In this document: in pieces, positions 20,131-27,683 of the stretch | How positions within the stretch are numbered: position 1 is the stretch's first letter | How the letters are laid out: every line of letters begins with the position of its first letter | Source: Bradyrhizobium sp. Ash2021 | GTDB taxonomy: Bacteria; Pseudomonadota; Alphaproteobacteria; Rhizobiales; Xanthobacteraceae | Length of the DNA: 64,000 nt | Direction: 5' to 3' | Assembly (NCBI RefSeq): GCF_031202265.1 | Contig: NZ_CP100604.1 | Span: forward strand, 5,252,501 to 5,316,500 | Notes under the pieces: generated by a model | Told to the model about the DNA's origin: nothing | Database searches by the model: none | Seen by the model: only the letters and a program-made list of their open reading frames with translations | Made by a program: the position numbers and the translations under genes

Positions 20131-20628
20131 ATGGCCCGAAAATCGTCCAAAGGCGGATCCGCCCTCACCCATATCGATGCGTCCGGCGAAGCGCGGATGG
20201 TCGACGTCTCGGCCAAGCCCGCGACCGAACGAATGGCAGTCGCCGAAGGCTGTGTCGTCATGAGCAAGGCGACGCTCGAACTGATCGTTTCCGGCAACGC
20301 CAAGAAGGGCGACGTGCTGGGTGCCGCGCGCATCGCCGGCATCATGGCCGCGAAGCGCACGTCGGATCTGATCCCGCTGTGCCACCCGCTGGCGCTGTCG
20401 AAGGTCACGCTGGACATTACCCCGGACAGGAAATTGCCCGGCTGCCTGGTCCGCGCCACGGTCAAGGTCACCGGCCCGACCGGCGTCGAGATGGAAGCGC
20501 TGACGGCGGTGTCGGTCGCGTGCCTGACGATCTACGACATGATCAAGGCGGTGGAGCGCGGCGTTCGCATCGAGGGCATTCATCTCGTCGAGAAAAAGGG
20601 CGGCAAGTCCGGGCACTACCGCGCCTAG
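20131..20628 (+). CDS. moaC: Cyclic pyranopterin monophosphate synthase MoaC
   Basis: A 165-residue molybdopterin-cofactor enzyme acting with MoaA. Motifs: [29 protein letters not shown] and [23 protein letters not shown] are diagnostic. In related genomes moeA usually follows directly (recalled gene order); here moeA is 17.4 kb away at 38011, and the intervening DNA looks accessory. Confidence 0.96.
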   Translation: MARKSSKGGSALTHIDASGEARMVDVSAKPATERMAVAEGCVVMSKATLELIVSGNAKKGDVLGAARIAGIMAAKRTSDLIPLCHPLALSKVTLDITPDRKLPGCLVRATVKVTGPTGVEMEALTAVSVACLTIYDMIKAVERGVRIEGIHLVEKKGGKSGHYRA

Positions 20629-20721
20629 GCAAGACCCATCACGGGGGTGTGACGGGACGATCCGGACTTAAGCGCCGGCGTGCGGTGTTATCCTCTTGTC
20701 ACCTTCATGCGGAGAAACGCG

Positions 20722-20997
20722 ATGCGGCTATTCAGGCTTCTCGGTGCAGCCACGGTTTTTTCGGTGCTCGCCCTGCCGGCGATGGCGCAGGCTGTCATCT
20801 ACGAGCCCGGCTATTGTGCGCAGTACTATCCCGACGCCAATTGCCAGAACATGGGCCCGGGCAATCCCAACAGCCTCGAATATCGCAGCCGCCTGGGACA
20901 GAACGACCGCACATGGTCCGGCGGTCAGACCGTCGGCGTCGCCGGAAAACGATCGCGGATACACCGCTCCGCTTCATCGGCGGTCCGCACGCAGTGA
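20722..20997 (+). CDS. Small secreted protein of unknown function
   Basis: A 91-residue product. The ATG at 20722 follows GGAG by eight bases and is followed by a clear Sec signal peptide (MRLFRLLGAATVFSVLALPAMAQ, cut likely after AMA). The mature part contains YEPGYCAQYYPDANCQNMGPGNP with two Cys that could form a disulfide. The last ~25 residues are basic and Ser/Arg rich and may reflect a frameshifted tail. The family is not identified. Confidence 0.7.
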   Translation: MRLFRLLGAATVFSVLALPAMAQAVIYEPGYCAQYYPDANCQNMGPGNPNSLEYRSRLGQNDRTWSGGQTVGVAGKRSRIHRSASSAVRTQ

Positions 20998-21235
20998 CGA
21001 CAAGCTTTCGCGCACACGACGGGATGTAGTTTCGCGGGTGATCGCCGATCGACAGTCGTGACCCGCCTTCGATTATTTCATCGCAAACCTGGTGCTGAGG
21101 CCCGGCAAAAGCCGGCGGCGACGCACCCAATCCCGGCGCGAAAACGCAAACCCGTTGCCCGGCCGGCCTGATCGATTTTTTTACGCGTTTTCTACCGCAG
21201 ATAAGTCTACGCAATCTGCGTAAACTTGATTGCTA

Positions 21236-21270
21236 TGCGAACCGGCACCCACTTCGCCTGAAAACGCTAC
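21236..21270. repeat. Fragment of a Bradyrhizobium-type intergenic repeat
   Basis: The reverse complement contains GTTTTCAGGCGAAGTGG followed by tgccggttcgca, matching the common short intergenic element of this genus (recalled, not searched). Relatives of its GTTTTC...GAAAAC arms occur at 41567-41644. Confidence 0.5.
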
Positions 21271-21298
21271 GCCACCTCGGGATGACGGAGAGTACAAA

Positions 21299-21441
21299 CC
21301 TCATCGTGAGGAGCTTGCCACTGGGTCCGCGCGAAGCGCGGCCCGATGATAAACTCCGCAAGCGTCTCGAAGGATGGACGCAACAATCGACTCGCCGCCA
21401 TCCTTCGAGACGCGGCGAAGACGCCGCTCCTCAGGATGAGG
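21299..21441. repeat. Composite nested palindromic repeat
   Basis: The outer arms CCTCATCGTGAGGAGC (21299-21314) and GCTCCTCAGGATGAGG (21426-21441) pair with one mismatch. The inner arms GCGTCTCGAAGGATGG (21362-21377) and CCATCCTTCGAGACGC (21398-21413) pair perfectly. A third, self-complementary block lies at 21323-21348 and has a near copy at 27491-27516. Confidence 0.75.
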
Positions 21442-21463
21442 TCCGAGATAGCTTCACAGCCTC

Positions 21464-22801
21464 TCAGTTCGGAATCGGCCGCTTCGGCGATACCGGCGCA
21501 TCCGCGTTGACGGTGACGCCGCGAAGCTGGTTGAAGGCTGCGATCAGCGCCTTGTCGTTCTTCTCCTCCGGCGGAACATAGGACTGCGAACCGGTCTGCT
21601 CGGCGCCTTCGGCGGACAGATGCCCGCGCATCGAGGCCTCGCCCTTGAGCTCGGAGCGGGTCTTGAATTCGTCCGGCACGTCCTGGAGCACTTCGATATC
21701 GGGCTTGATGCCGAGCGCCTGGATCGAATGGCCTGACGGCGTGAAATAGCGCGCGGTGGTCAGCGCCAGCGCGCCATTGCCGGTGCCGAGCGGAATGATG
21801 GTCTGCACCGAGCCCTTGCCGAACGAGCGCGTCCCGATCACGGTCGCGCGCTTGTGATCGTGCAATGCGCCGGCGACGATCTCGGACGCCGACGCGGAGC
21901 CGCCATTGATCAGCACCACAAGCGGCTTGCCTTTGGTCAGATCGCCACCCCGCGCTGTAAAACGCTGGGTTTCCTCGGGCGTGCGGCCGCGCGTCGAGAC
22001 GACTTCGCCCCGCGGCATCAAGGTGCTGGTGACCGAAACCGCCTGGTCGAGCAATCCGCCCGGATTGTTGCGCAGATCGATGACATAGCCCGCGAGCTTC
22101 TCCGGCGGGATTTCCTTCGAGATATCCGTGATCGCCTTGCGCAGGCCGTCGGTGGTCTGTTCGTTGAAGGAGGTGATCCTGACATAGCCGATATCGCCGC
22201 CTTCGGTGTGGTAACGCACCGGCCGCACCCGGATGATTTCACGGGTGATCGCGATGTCGATCGGCTTGTCGGCATCCTTGCGAATGATCTTCAGCCGGGT
22301 CTGGCTGTTGGGCACGCCCTTCATCTTGTTGACGGCCTGATCGAGCGTGAGGCCCTGGATCGCTTCGTCGTCGATCTGCGTGATCACGTCGCCCGACATG
22401 ATGCCGGCCTTGGAGGCCGGCGTGTCGTCGATTGGGGCTACGACTTTGACAAAGCCGTCTTCCATGGTGACCTCGATGCCGAGCCCGCCGAACTCGCCGC
22501 GGGTGGTCTCCTGCATGTCGCTCCAGCCCTTTTCATTCATGTAGCGCGAATGCGGATCGAGCGAAGAGATCATGCCGTTGATGGCGCCCTCGACCAGCTT
22601 GGCGTCGTCGGGCTTCTCGACATAGTCGGTGCGGATGCGCTCGAACACGTCGCCGAACAGATTGAGCTGCGAGTAGGTGTTGTCGGCGCGCGCGGCCGCC
22701 GTGGCGGCTCCAATTAGATGCGCCCCCTGCGGTCCGGCGACGAAAAGGGTCAGACAGGCGCCCGTAACCGTGCCAAGCAGAAAGGTAATGTTCTTGCGCA
22801 T
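21464..22801 (-). CDS. ctpA: S41-family carboxy-terminal processing protease
   Basis: A 445-residue periplasmic protease. It has an N-terminal signal/anchor (ITFLLGTVTGACLTLFVAGP), a PDZ domain at about residues 95-185 (GFVKVVAPIDDTPASKAGI), and the S41 catalytic core with Ser in NGGSASASEIVAGAL and Lys in TRSFGKGSVQ. Ctp enzymes trim or degrade periplasmic and membrane proteins from their C-termini. The ATG at 22801 has AAGGA ten bases upstream. It is followed by a Pro-rich tail ending KRPIPN. Upstream lies a remnant of a flavin oxidoreductase gene. Confidence 0.93.
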   Translation of the reverse strand: MRKNITFLLGTVTGACLTLFVAGPQGAHLIGAATAAARADNTYSQLNLFGDVFERIRTDYVEKPDDAKLVEGAINGMISSLDPHSRYMNEKGWSDMQETTRGEFGGLGIEVTMEDGFVKVVAPIDDTPASKAGIMSGDVITQIDDEAIQGLTLDQAVNKMKGVPNSQTRLKIIRKDADKPIDIAITREIIRVRPVRYHTEGGDIGYVRITSFNEQTTDGLRKAITDISKEIPPEKLAGYVIDLRNNPGGLLDQAVSVTSTLMPRGEVVSTRGRTPEETQRFTARGGDLTKGKPLVVLINGGSASASEIVAGALHDHKRATVIGTRSFGKGSVQTIIPLGTGNGALALTTARYFTPSGHSIQALGIKPDIEVLQDVPDEFKTRSELKGEASMRGHLSAEGAEQTGSQSYVPPEEKNDKALIAAFNQLRGVTVNADAPVSPKRPIPN

Positions 22802-22995
22802 CGCTCGCGATCCTTCTCGCTATTTTTTCGCTATTTTTGGCTTCATTCTTGGCGTCGACCCGGATGAATCGGCAGCCTCGCCCGGCGACGCCAAACACAC
22901 AACGGCTTTTTGGTCGGATCAAGGCCAAACCCTGCCGGATCATTACGGTCTCGTCACGACGGCTTTCCACCGAGTTTCAACGCCCAATCGGCCGG

Positions 22996-23185
22996 CTAGT
23001 TGGGATCATTGAGGATTTTCCGGCCACCCGCGATCAAATCTGCCTGTTTATTGCGCAGGGCCGGTTCGGTCTGATCGCGGTGGGTGATCAGACCACCTGC
23101 GATGGTCATGATATCGGCATGGCGTCCGATATATTCCAGCGGTGGCATTTGGCAGCTGTGTTTAATTTCCCTGCCGGTCGCGCGG
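22996..23185 (-). pseudogene. Remnant of an old-yellow-enzyme-type flavin oxidoreductase
   Basis: Read leftward, this stretch encodes REIKHSC..PPLEYIGRHADIMTIAGGLITHRDQ..RNKQADLIAGGRKILNDPN and then stops (TAG at 22996-22998). It aligns along its whole length with the C-terminal part of the flavin oxidoreductase at 35671-36851 (KEIKYSYQVPLSEYVKRHADIMTMAVGLIIHGDQ...LIAVGREILNNPN). Both ends of the gene are missing and no start codon is available, so it is a decayed duplicate. It abuts a kinase remnant at 23230. Confidence 0.8.
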
Positions 23186-23229
23186 AACGAAAGCGGACCT
23201 CCAGCAATTTCGCCATGGGCCAGAGCCAG

Positions 23230-23565
23230 TCATTTCCGCAGCGCCGCAAGTGGTAGTCTCATGCGAAACATCGCGCCGCGTCCGGCCCGGTTCTCTGCCG
23301 TTAGCTGCCCGCCGTGGGCCTCAACGATGGTTCGCGCAATGGACAGGCCCATGCCCAAGCCCTTCTCCTTGGTAGAAAAGAATGGATCAAAGATTTCCTT
23401 GAGCTTGTCGGGCGGAATGCCCGGCCCAGTGTCGGAAACGGACACTTCCGCAAACCTGTCCACGCGCGCGCTAACAACCGTGAGCCTGCGTTGATCCTCA
23501 GGTATCGCGGACATCGCGTCCAATGCGACGCAAAACGGCCTTTGAAAAAGCGACACCCTAAACAC
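23230..23565 (-). pseudogene. C-terminal remnant of a sensor histidine kinase
   Basis: Only the ATP-binding half remains: a damaged N-box (ALDAMSAIPEDQRR), then DTGPGIPPDKL (G1), FDPFFSTKEKGLGMGLSIA (F and G2 boxes) and a normal end MRLPLAALRK. There is no dimerisation helix with phospho-accepting His and no sensor domain. The first ~11 residues from the ATG at 23565 do not match the family, so the homology starts near 23531. It is transcribed away from the intact kinase at 23680. Confidence 0.8.
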
Positions 23566-23606
23566 GCTGTCGAGAGCTGGGACCGGTACCGAACCAATGG
23601 GTATCG

Positions 23607-23620
23607 TTGATCTAGATCAA
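23607..23620. promoter_or_regulatory. Perfect FNR/FixK-type anaerobox
   Basis: TTGATCTAGATCAA is a perfect palindrome matching the FNR/FixK consensus TTGAT-N4-ATCAA. Its centre lies at 23613.5. Activation from a -41.5 position would put the transcript start near 23655, which leaves a short leader before the GTG start at 23680. This suggests oxygen-limited induction of the kinase gene. Confidence 0.75.
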
Positions 23621-23679
23621 TCGACTGTGGAACCCGTCCTAATCTCATGCGCCTGACGCAACAACCACGGGGAAGTTTG

Positions 23680-24951
23680 GTGACGAGCACACCGAAATCA
23701 TCGCCTGCTTCGGAGGTGATGCTGTTCCCACAATTGCCCGCTCTGCAACTGATTTATGACACCGCCCCAATCGGCCTTGCCTGCCTGTCGCCTGACTGCC
23801 GATATCTACAGATCAACCAGCGCCTTACCGAGATTTGTGGCATATCGGTCGAGGGTCATCTGGGGCGCTTCGTCCGAGACTGCGTGCCGGCACTTGCCGA
23901 CTCCGTCGGGCAAATCGTTCGCTCTATCATGGAGACGGGAGAACCTGTCATCGGCATCGAAGTCGCGGGACAACGTGCAGATCAGGTCGAGGAGCGCTCC
24001 TGGATGACCTATTGGCATCCACTGCGAACGCCGAATGGTGAAATCGTTGCGGTCAATGTGGCTGCCGAGGAGATTACTGAACGCAAGCGCGCCGAGCGGG
24101 AAATCCGGAGCGCCAGGGACGCCGCTGAGACGGCCCTTCGACATTTGCGCGACATCCAGGACTCGCTGATCGAAGCTGAAAAACTTGCCGCGCTTGGCCG
24201 AATGGTCGCTGGTGTCGCTCACGAGATCAACAGTCCACTCGGTAGCAGCCTGACTGTTGCCTCGACGCTCCAGCGCAAGGCCGAGTTGTTCGCTGCCGAA
24301 GTCGCGCGCGGCGATCTCAGGCGTTCAACTCTGAGCGAGTTCGTGGAACTTGTCGGCGACGCTTCGGCGCAATTGGTATCAAATCTCGGTCGGGCCGCCG
24401 AGCGCGTGCAATCCTTCAAGCAAGTAGCGCCCGATCAAACTAAGTCCCATCGGCGAAGCTTCGACGCAAGCGAACTGGCAGGCCAGGTTCTCTCTCAATT
24501 TGCGCGGCAGCTGCAAAACCGCGACATTGCGCTCAGCCTCCGATGCGAACCTAATCTTGCCATGGACAGCTACCCCGGGCCATTCGGTCAGGCCCTGACC
24601 AATCTCGCTGTCAATTCAATGACGCATGCCTTCTCCGGTCGCCGCAAGGGGAACATCGACGTCTCGGTTCGCGCGGCCGGGCACGAGCATGTAGAAGTTC
24701 TGTTCGCCGACGACGGCTGTGGCATGGCTCCCGACGTCGAGAGGCGGGCCTTCGATCCGTTTTTTACCACGCGCCGACATGATGGCGCGAGTGGTCTTGG
24801 TCTGCATATCGTCCACAGCATCGTTGTGGATCGATTGGGGGGACAGCTCCGGCTTGAAAGCAAGCTCGGCTCGGGTACTACCGTTCAAATAATCTTGCCG
24901 CGAATGGCCCCGGACCGAAGCGTCGGTCACAACGAGGATTCTTCGGCTTAA
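23680..24951 (+). CDS. PAS-domain sensor histidine kinase, likely induced at low oxygen
   Basis: The start is taken as the GTG at 23680 because GGGGAAG lies four bases upstream and the FixK box geometry favours a start after ~23655; an in-frame ATG at 23647 is possible. The 423-residue soluble protein has a PAS domain (about residues 20-135, LQLIYDTAPIGLACLSPDCRYLQ... to TERKRAEREI), a short coiled linker, an H-box with phospho-accepting His in VAGVAHEINSPLGSS, and an HATPase domain with N-box NLAVNSMTHAF, DDGCGMAP, and GASGLGLHIVHSI. No membrane segment is seen, so it probably senses a cytoplasmic signal. No response regulator lies beside it, so it would be an orphan kinase. Confidence 0.88.
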   Translation: MTSTPKSSPASEVMLFPQLPALQLIYDTAPIGLACLSPDCRYLQINQRLTEICGISVEGHLGRFVRDCVPALADSVGQIVRSIMETGEPVIGIEVAGQRADQVEERSWMTYWHPLRTPNGEIVAVNVAAEEITERKRAEREIRSARDAAETALRHLRDIQDSLIEAEKLAALGRMVAGVAHEINSPLGSSLTVASTLQRKAELFAAEVARGDLRRSTLSEFVELVGDASAQLVSNLGRAAERVQSFKQVAPDQTKSHRRSFDASELAGQVLSQFARQLQNRDIALSLRCEPNLAMDSYPGPFGQALTNLAVNSMTHAFSGRRKGNIDVSVRAAGHEHVEVLFADDGCGMAPDVERRAFDPFFTTRRHDGASGLGLHIVHSIVVDRLGGQLRLESKLGSGTTVQIILPRMAPDRSVGHNEDSSA

Positions 24952-24962
24952 AACTTGATTTT

Positions 24963-25355
24963 GTGAATGTGACGAGCGATCCCGATCTGGATGGCGCCTT
25001 CGCATCCATCGCCAAACGAGACCCGCAAACGCACTTTGTTGGCGGCAGCCCCTTCTTCCTGATCCGTCGGGCCAGACTAGTCGCGCTGGCAGCGCGCCAT
25101 CGCATTCCCGCCATTTACCCCTGGCGTCAATTTGTCGTGGATGGAGGCTTGATGAGCTACGGAACAAGCTTCACAGAATCCGCTCGCCAGACAGGCGTCT
25201 ATGTCGGCCGGATCCTCAGCGGCGCCAAGCCCGCCGAACTACCCGTCCTGCAACCGACCAAGTTCGAACTGGTCATCAACCTCAAAACCGCCAGGGCGCT
25301 CGGCCTCACCGTGCCGCCCGCGCTGCTCGCGCGTGCCGACGACGTGATCGAATGA
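24963..25355 (+). pseudogene. C-terminal fragment of an ABC-transporter substrate-binding protein
   Basis: The frame encodes about 130 residues that match the last third of the TrpX-like/ABC substrate-binding proteins abundant in Bradyrhizobium: AFASIAKRDPQTHFVGGSPFF, RHRIPAIYPWRQFVVDGG, LMSYGTSFTESARQTGVYVGRIL, and PVLQPTKFELVINLKTA. The full family is about 320 residues with a signal peptide; both signal and N-lobe are absent. It follows the kinase stop by 11 bases. Probably a remnant left by a rearrangement rather than a working gene. Confidence 0.75.
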
Positions 25356-25404
25356 CGCCCCGCGTTGGTCAAGCGCGTGAGAGCCGCACAACTATGAGGC
25401 GAGG

Positions 25405-25560
25405 CTAGCCCGACTTGTTCATCTTCTTTACTTTGGCGTCGGTTGCCTCGATTGCCGCGGCCAATTCCAATATCGCTTTCGCCAAGAGGTCGGCAGCTTC
25501 CTTGGCGTCCTGCGATCGCTCGGCTCGAAGTGCATAGTTCTTTGCTGAGGACAGTGACAT
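25405..25560 (-). CDS. Small 51-residue helical protein of unknown function
   Basis: The product begins MSLSSAKNYALRAERSQD and continues as an Ala/Glu/Lys-rich, probably helical chain (AADLLAKAILELAAAIEATD) ending KKMNKSG. The ATG at 25560 has GGGAAAG seven bases upstream. A strong intrinsic hairpin (25590-25619) lies only 30 bases before the start in the direction of transcription, so expression may depend on read-through or on a promoter inside the leader. No family is identified. Confidence 0.65.
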   Translation of the reverse strand: MSLSSAKNYALRAERSQDAKEAADLLAKAILELAAAIEATDAKVKKMNKSG

Positions 25561-25589
25561 CGTGAACTTTCCCAAGAAAAACCCGAAGA

Positions 25590-25619
25590 AAAACCCGCCG
25601 GGTTGAGGCGGCGGGTTTT
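25590..25619. terminator. Strong bidirectional intrinsic terminator hairpin
   Basis: AAAACCCGCCG (25590-25600) and CGGCGGGTTTT (25609-25619) form a perfect 11-bp stem with an 8-base loop and T runs on either side. On the minus strand a second GGGTTTTTC follows. It lies in the 5' leader of the small gene at 25405-25560 rather than after a recognised gene, which suggests an attenuator or the end of a short upstream RNA. Confidence 0.8.
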
Positions 25620-25869
25620 CGTTACGCAATACTCTCGCGACGCTTTGGGGGCGCGATTGGCAAATACATAACTGTCGACGGTTAAGATTTGACGAAAGCC
25701 CGCCGGCATTACCGGTGGGCAGCGGCTGGCCAGGGCTCGGTCGGCCCGCTCGCCAGCACCGGGCCTCCCCGGGGTTGATGTCCAATTTGTAATCGACGCG
25801 GTTCGAACCGCCCGCCGACTTCATCGCGTCCCATCAGCGAAGGCCCGCTAGCAAGATGGAAGATGACCG

Positions 25870-26277
25870 ATGAAACGGACCATGATCGCGACGGCGCTGA
25901 GCACAACGCTTCTCCTGGTCGGCATGCTCCGCGCAGCCCACGCCGACACCTGGGTATTCAGGGATACGCTGCGGCCGAACGGTCACGACCGCAGCATGGC
26001 GGCCAAGCGCGCCGACGGCCGCAGCTGTGGCGCTTTGCGCAGTGGCCGGTCGTTCAGCGCCGCGGCCGCTCCTAACATGAGAGCGTGCATGTTCGTGCGC
26101 GGCTGGGCGCTCGATCATATCATTCCCGATCCGCCGTCGGCCCGCGCCCGCGTCGCCGGCGACGATTCACCCGCGTCACCCGCGCCCCAAATCGACACGT
26201 CCTCGAATGACGACATGGTTCGATGGCAGCAGGATCAGGACAACCTGCAACAGATGATCAACAACATGAACCAGTAG
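25870..26277 (+). CDS. Secreted hypothetical protein
   Basis: A 135-residue product with a Sec signal peptide (MKRTMIATALSTTLLLVGMLRAAHA, cut likely after AHA). The mature protein has two Cys (RSCGALRSG and MRACMFVRGWAL) spaced about 34 residues apart, a Pro/Ala-rich linker and a Gln/Asn-rich C-terminus (QQDQDNLQQMINNMNQ). It starts with GGAAG upstream of the ATG at 25870. The type is common in Bradyrhizobium, but I cannot name a family. Confidence 0.7.
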   Translation: MKRTMIATALSTTLLLVGMLRAAHADTWVFRDTLRPNGHDRSMAAKRADGRSCGALRSGRSFSAAAAPNMRACMFVRGWALDHIIPDPPSARARVAGDDSPASPAPQIDTSSNDDMVRWQQDQDNLQQMINNMNQ

Positions 26278-26967
26278 TGGAACGGAGAATTACGGCGACA
26301 CCCGCGAATCCTGCGCATTACCGATGGCTGACAGCTGCGTCGGACTCCTGGCCGATCCAGGCGGCAGCTGCGCGCGCATTTGAGGGCGCTGCACCTCGTC
26401 GTTGCTACGGATGCAACGTCATCAGAGCATCTCAGCCAGCGGCGTCCGTAATTCTTCCCTTGCCGGCACACGCCTTACACTGGACTGGATAAATTTTCCG
26501 ATTTGGCTGCGCCGGTTGCTTTATCGCTGGAAAGCCGGTGCCGTTGCAGGCCGGGCACCTATCTCATTGATTTTCGGTGACAGCTTCATTTGACCTTTCA
26601 GGCCGCCTCAGTTGACGGCCTCTTTCAAGGCAGTTCAATCGGCGCAACAACCGGCCCCGCGGCAACTGTGCCGGTTCCAACTATCATATCGGATTTCATT
26701 CATCGGGCCGTGATCAATATTGAAAACCGACGCCATACTTAAGGCGAGCATGAACCCTCCACACTGCAAATCCACGCTGAACAGCCATCTGCGTTCGCGG
26801 AGTTCCTTGCGTTTTGGGCCTCGATAGGTTTTAAGCCCGCAGACTTCATGACCACAGGTATGAACGAGAAGCGAGCTGCGTGGCTTTGCCGCGTTTTGGA
26901 CCGAGTGACGCACCCGGCGTATCTCATGCGCTTTAAATCGTTCTGAGCCTCCACAAAGGAATCCATC
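26278..26967. other. 690-base region without a firm gene, upstream of HU
   Basis: No confident gene. It is less GC rich than the flanking genes. One open frame, 26743-26946, is listed separately. The rest shows no recognisable domain or RNA. The promoter of the HU gene should lie in the last ~150 bases. Confidence 0.5.
26743..26946 (+). other. Open frame with protein-like composition but no early start codon
   Basis: After an in-frame TAA at 26740-26742 the frame stays open to a TGA at 26944-26946 and reads EQPSAFAEFLAFWASIG, then FKPADFMTTGMNEKRAAW and LCRVLDRVTHPAYLM. The composition is protein-like, but the first ATG leaves only 32 residues. It may be a decayed gene or a very small protein; it ends 21 bases before the HU start. 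Confidence 0.3.
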
Positions 26968-27264
26968 ATGACCAAGATGACCAAGAATCAGTTGATTGAT
27001 GCAATTGCAGAGGGAACCCAGGTTTCCAAGGGAGACGTAAAGGCCGTCATCGAGCAGATGGCGACCGTAGGCTATAAGGAGCTGAATGAATCCGGCGAGT
27101 TCGTCATTCCCGGCTTCGTCAAAATGTCCGTTGTGAACAAGCCTGCTACCGAGGCCCGCAGCGGGGTAAATCCTTTCACGAAAGAGCCTATGGAGTTCGC
27201 GGCCAAGCCGGCCAGCAAGTCGGTCAAGGCGTCACCGCTGAAGGTTGTGAAAGACGCTGTTTGA
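26968..27264 (+). CDS. HU-family nucleoid DNA-binding protein
   Basis: A 98-residue histone-like protein that bends DNA as a dimer. The N-terminal helices (MTKNQLIDAIAEGTQVSKGDVKAVIEQM) and the GEFVIPGFVKMSVVNKPATEARSGVNPFT arm match the HU/IHF fold. The C-terminal tail is Lys/Ala/Pro rich (AAKPASKSVKASPLKVVKDAV), as in several Rhizobiales variants. AAAGGAA lies seven bases before the ATG. Being in accessory DNA, it is probably a secondary HU paralogue rather than the main HupB. Confidence 0.92.
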   Translation: MTKMTKNQLIDAIAEGTQVSKGDVKAVIEQMATVGYKELNESGEFVIPGFVKMSVVNKPATEARSGVNPFTKEPMEFAAKPASKSVKASPLKVVKDAV

Positions 27265-27683
27265 GGCTCGTGCGGCGGATTAGTTGGCCGACCCCGTCCG
27301 TCATAGCTCGATTGAGCGAAGGCGGAACGCGCAATCCGCCGCTCAAGGCTCCAACGCCGATGTATCCCGTGCTATCCTCCGCCTGACGCCGAATTATCGT
27401 CACGCCTGGACGATTGGCGAGCAGCGATTTCCGTGAACGATAATAACCCGCGGCGGTTGGCCTGAAACGGCGGATTGCTCCAGAGCCTGTCATCGGGCCG
27501 CGCCTTGCGCGGACCCGTTGGGCTCCAATCCGCCCCACGGGCTGTAGCCGAGCGAGAACGCCGGAGCGCTTCTCCTCGCGCGAGGTCCGATTTGATTCTG
27601 TAATGTACTTCAAAGCAGACATCCGCCAACGCCCCAAAATTTGTGGCTTCGCGCTATAAGTTCACCGTCTCCGCAACAAGCCG
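27265..27683. other. Intergenic remnant region after HU
   Basis: No gene is supported over about 420 bases. Short inverted words recur (GGCGGATT/AATCCGCC at several points), and a repeat copy lies at 27491-27516. It looks like decayed intergenic repeat sequence. Confidence 0.5.
27491..27516. repeat. Second copy of the self-complementary block of the 21.3-kb repeat
   Basis: These 26 bases match the reverse complement of 21323-21348 with two differences, which are in the central loop. Each is itself a hairpin (GGGTCCGCGC/GCGCGG-CCC). Confidence 0.6.

Larger units (their letters stand above)
20998..21463. other. Repeat-rich intergenic region before ctpA
   Basis: No gene is supported. The region holds two repeat elements described separately (21236-21270 and 21299-21441) plus a shorter AT-richer stretch around 21170-21235. 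It is convergent, between the small secreted gene and ctpA, and marks the left side of the moaC/moeA accessory block. Confidence 0.6.

Noticed and set aside
25790..25812. GGTTCGAACC-like word resembling a tRNA T-loop
   Set aside because: No acceptor, D or anticodon stems are found around it. Similar isolated words at 16255 and 40605 also lack a cloverleaf.
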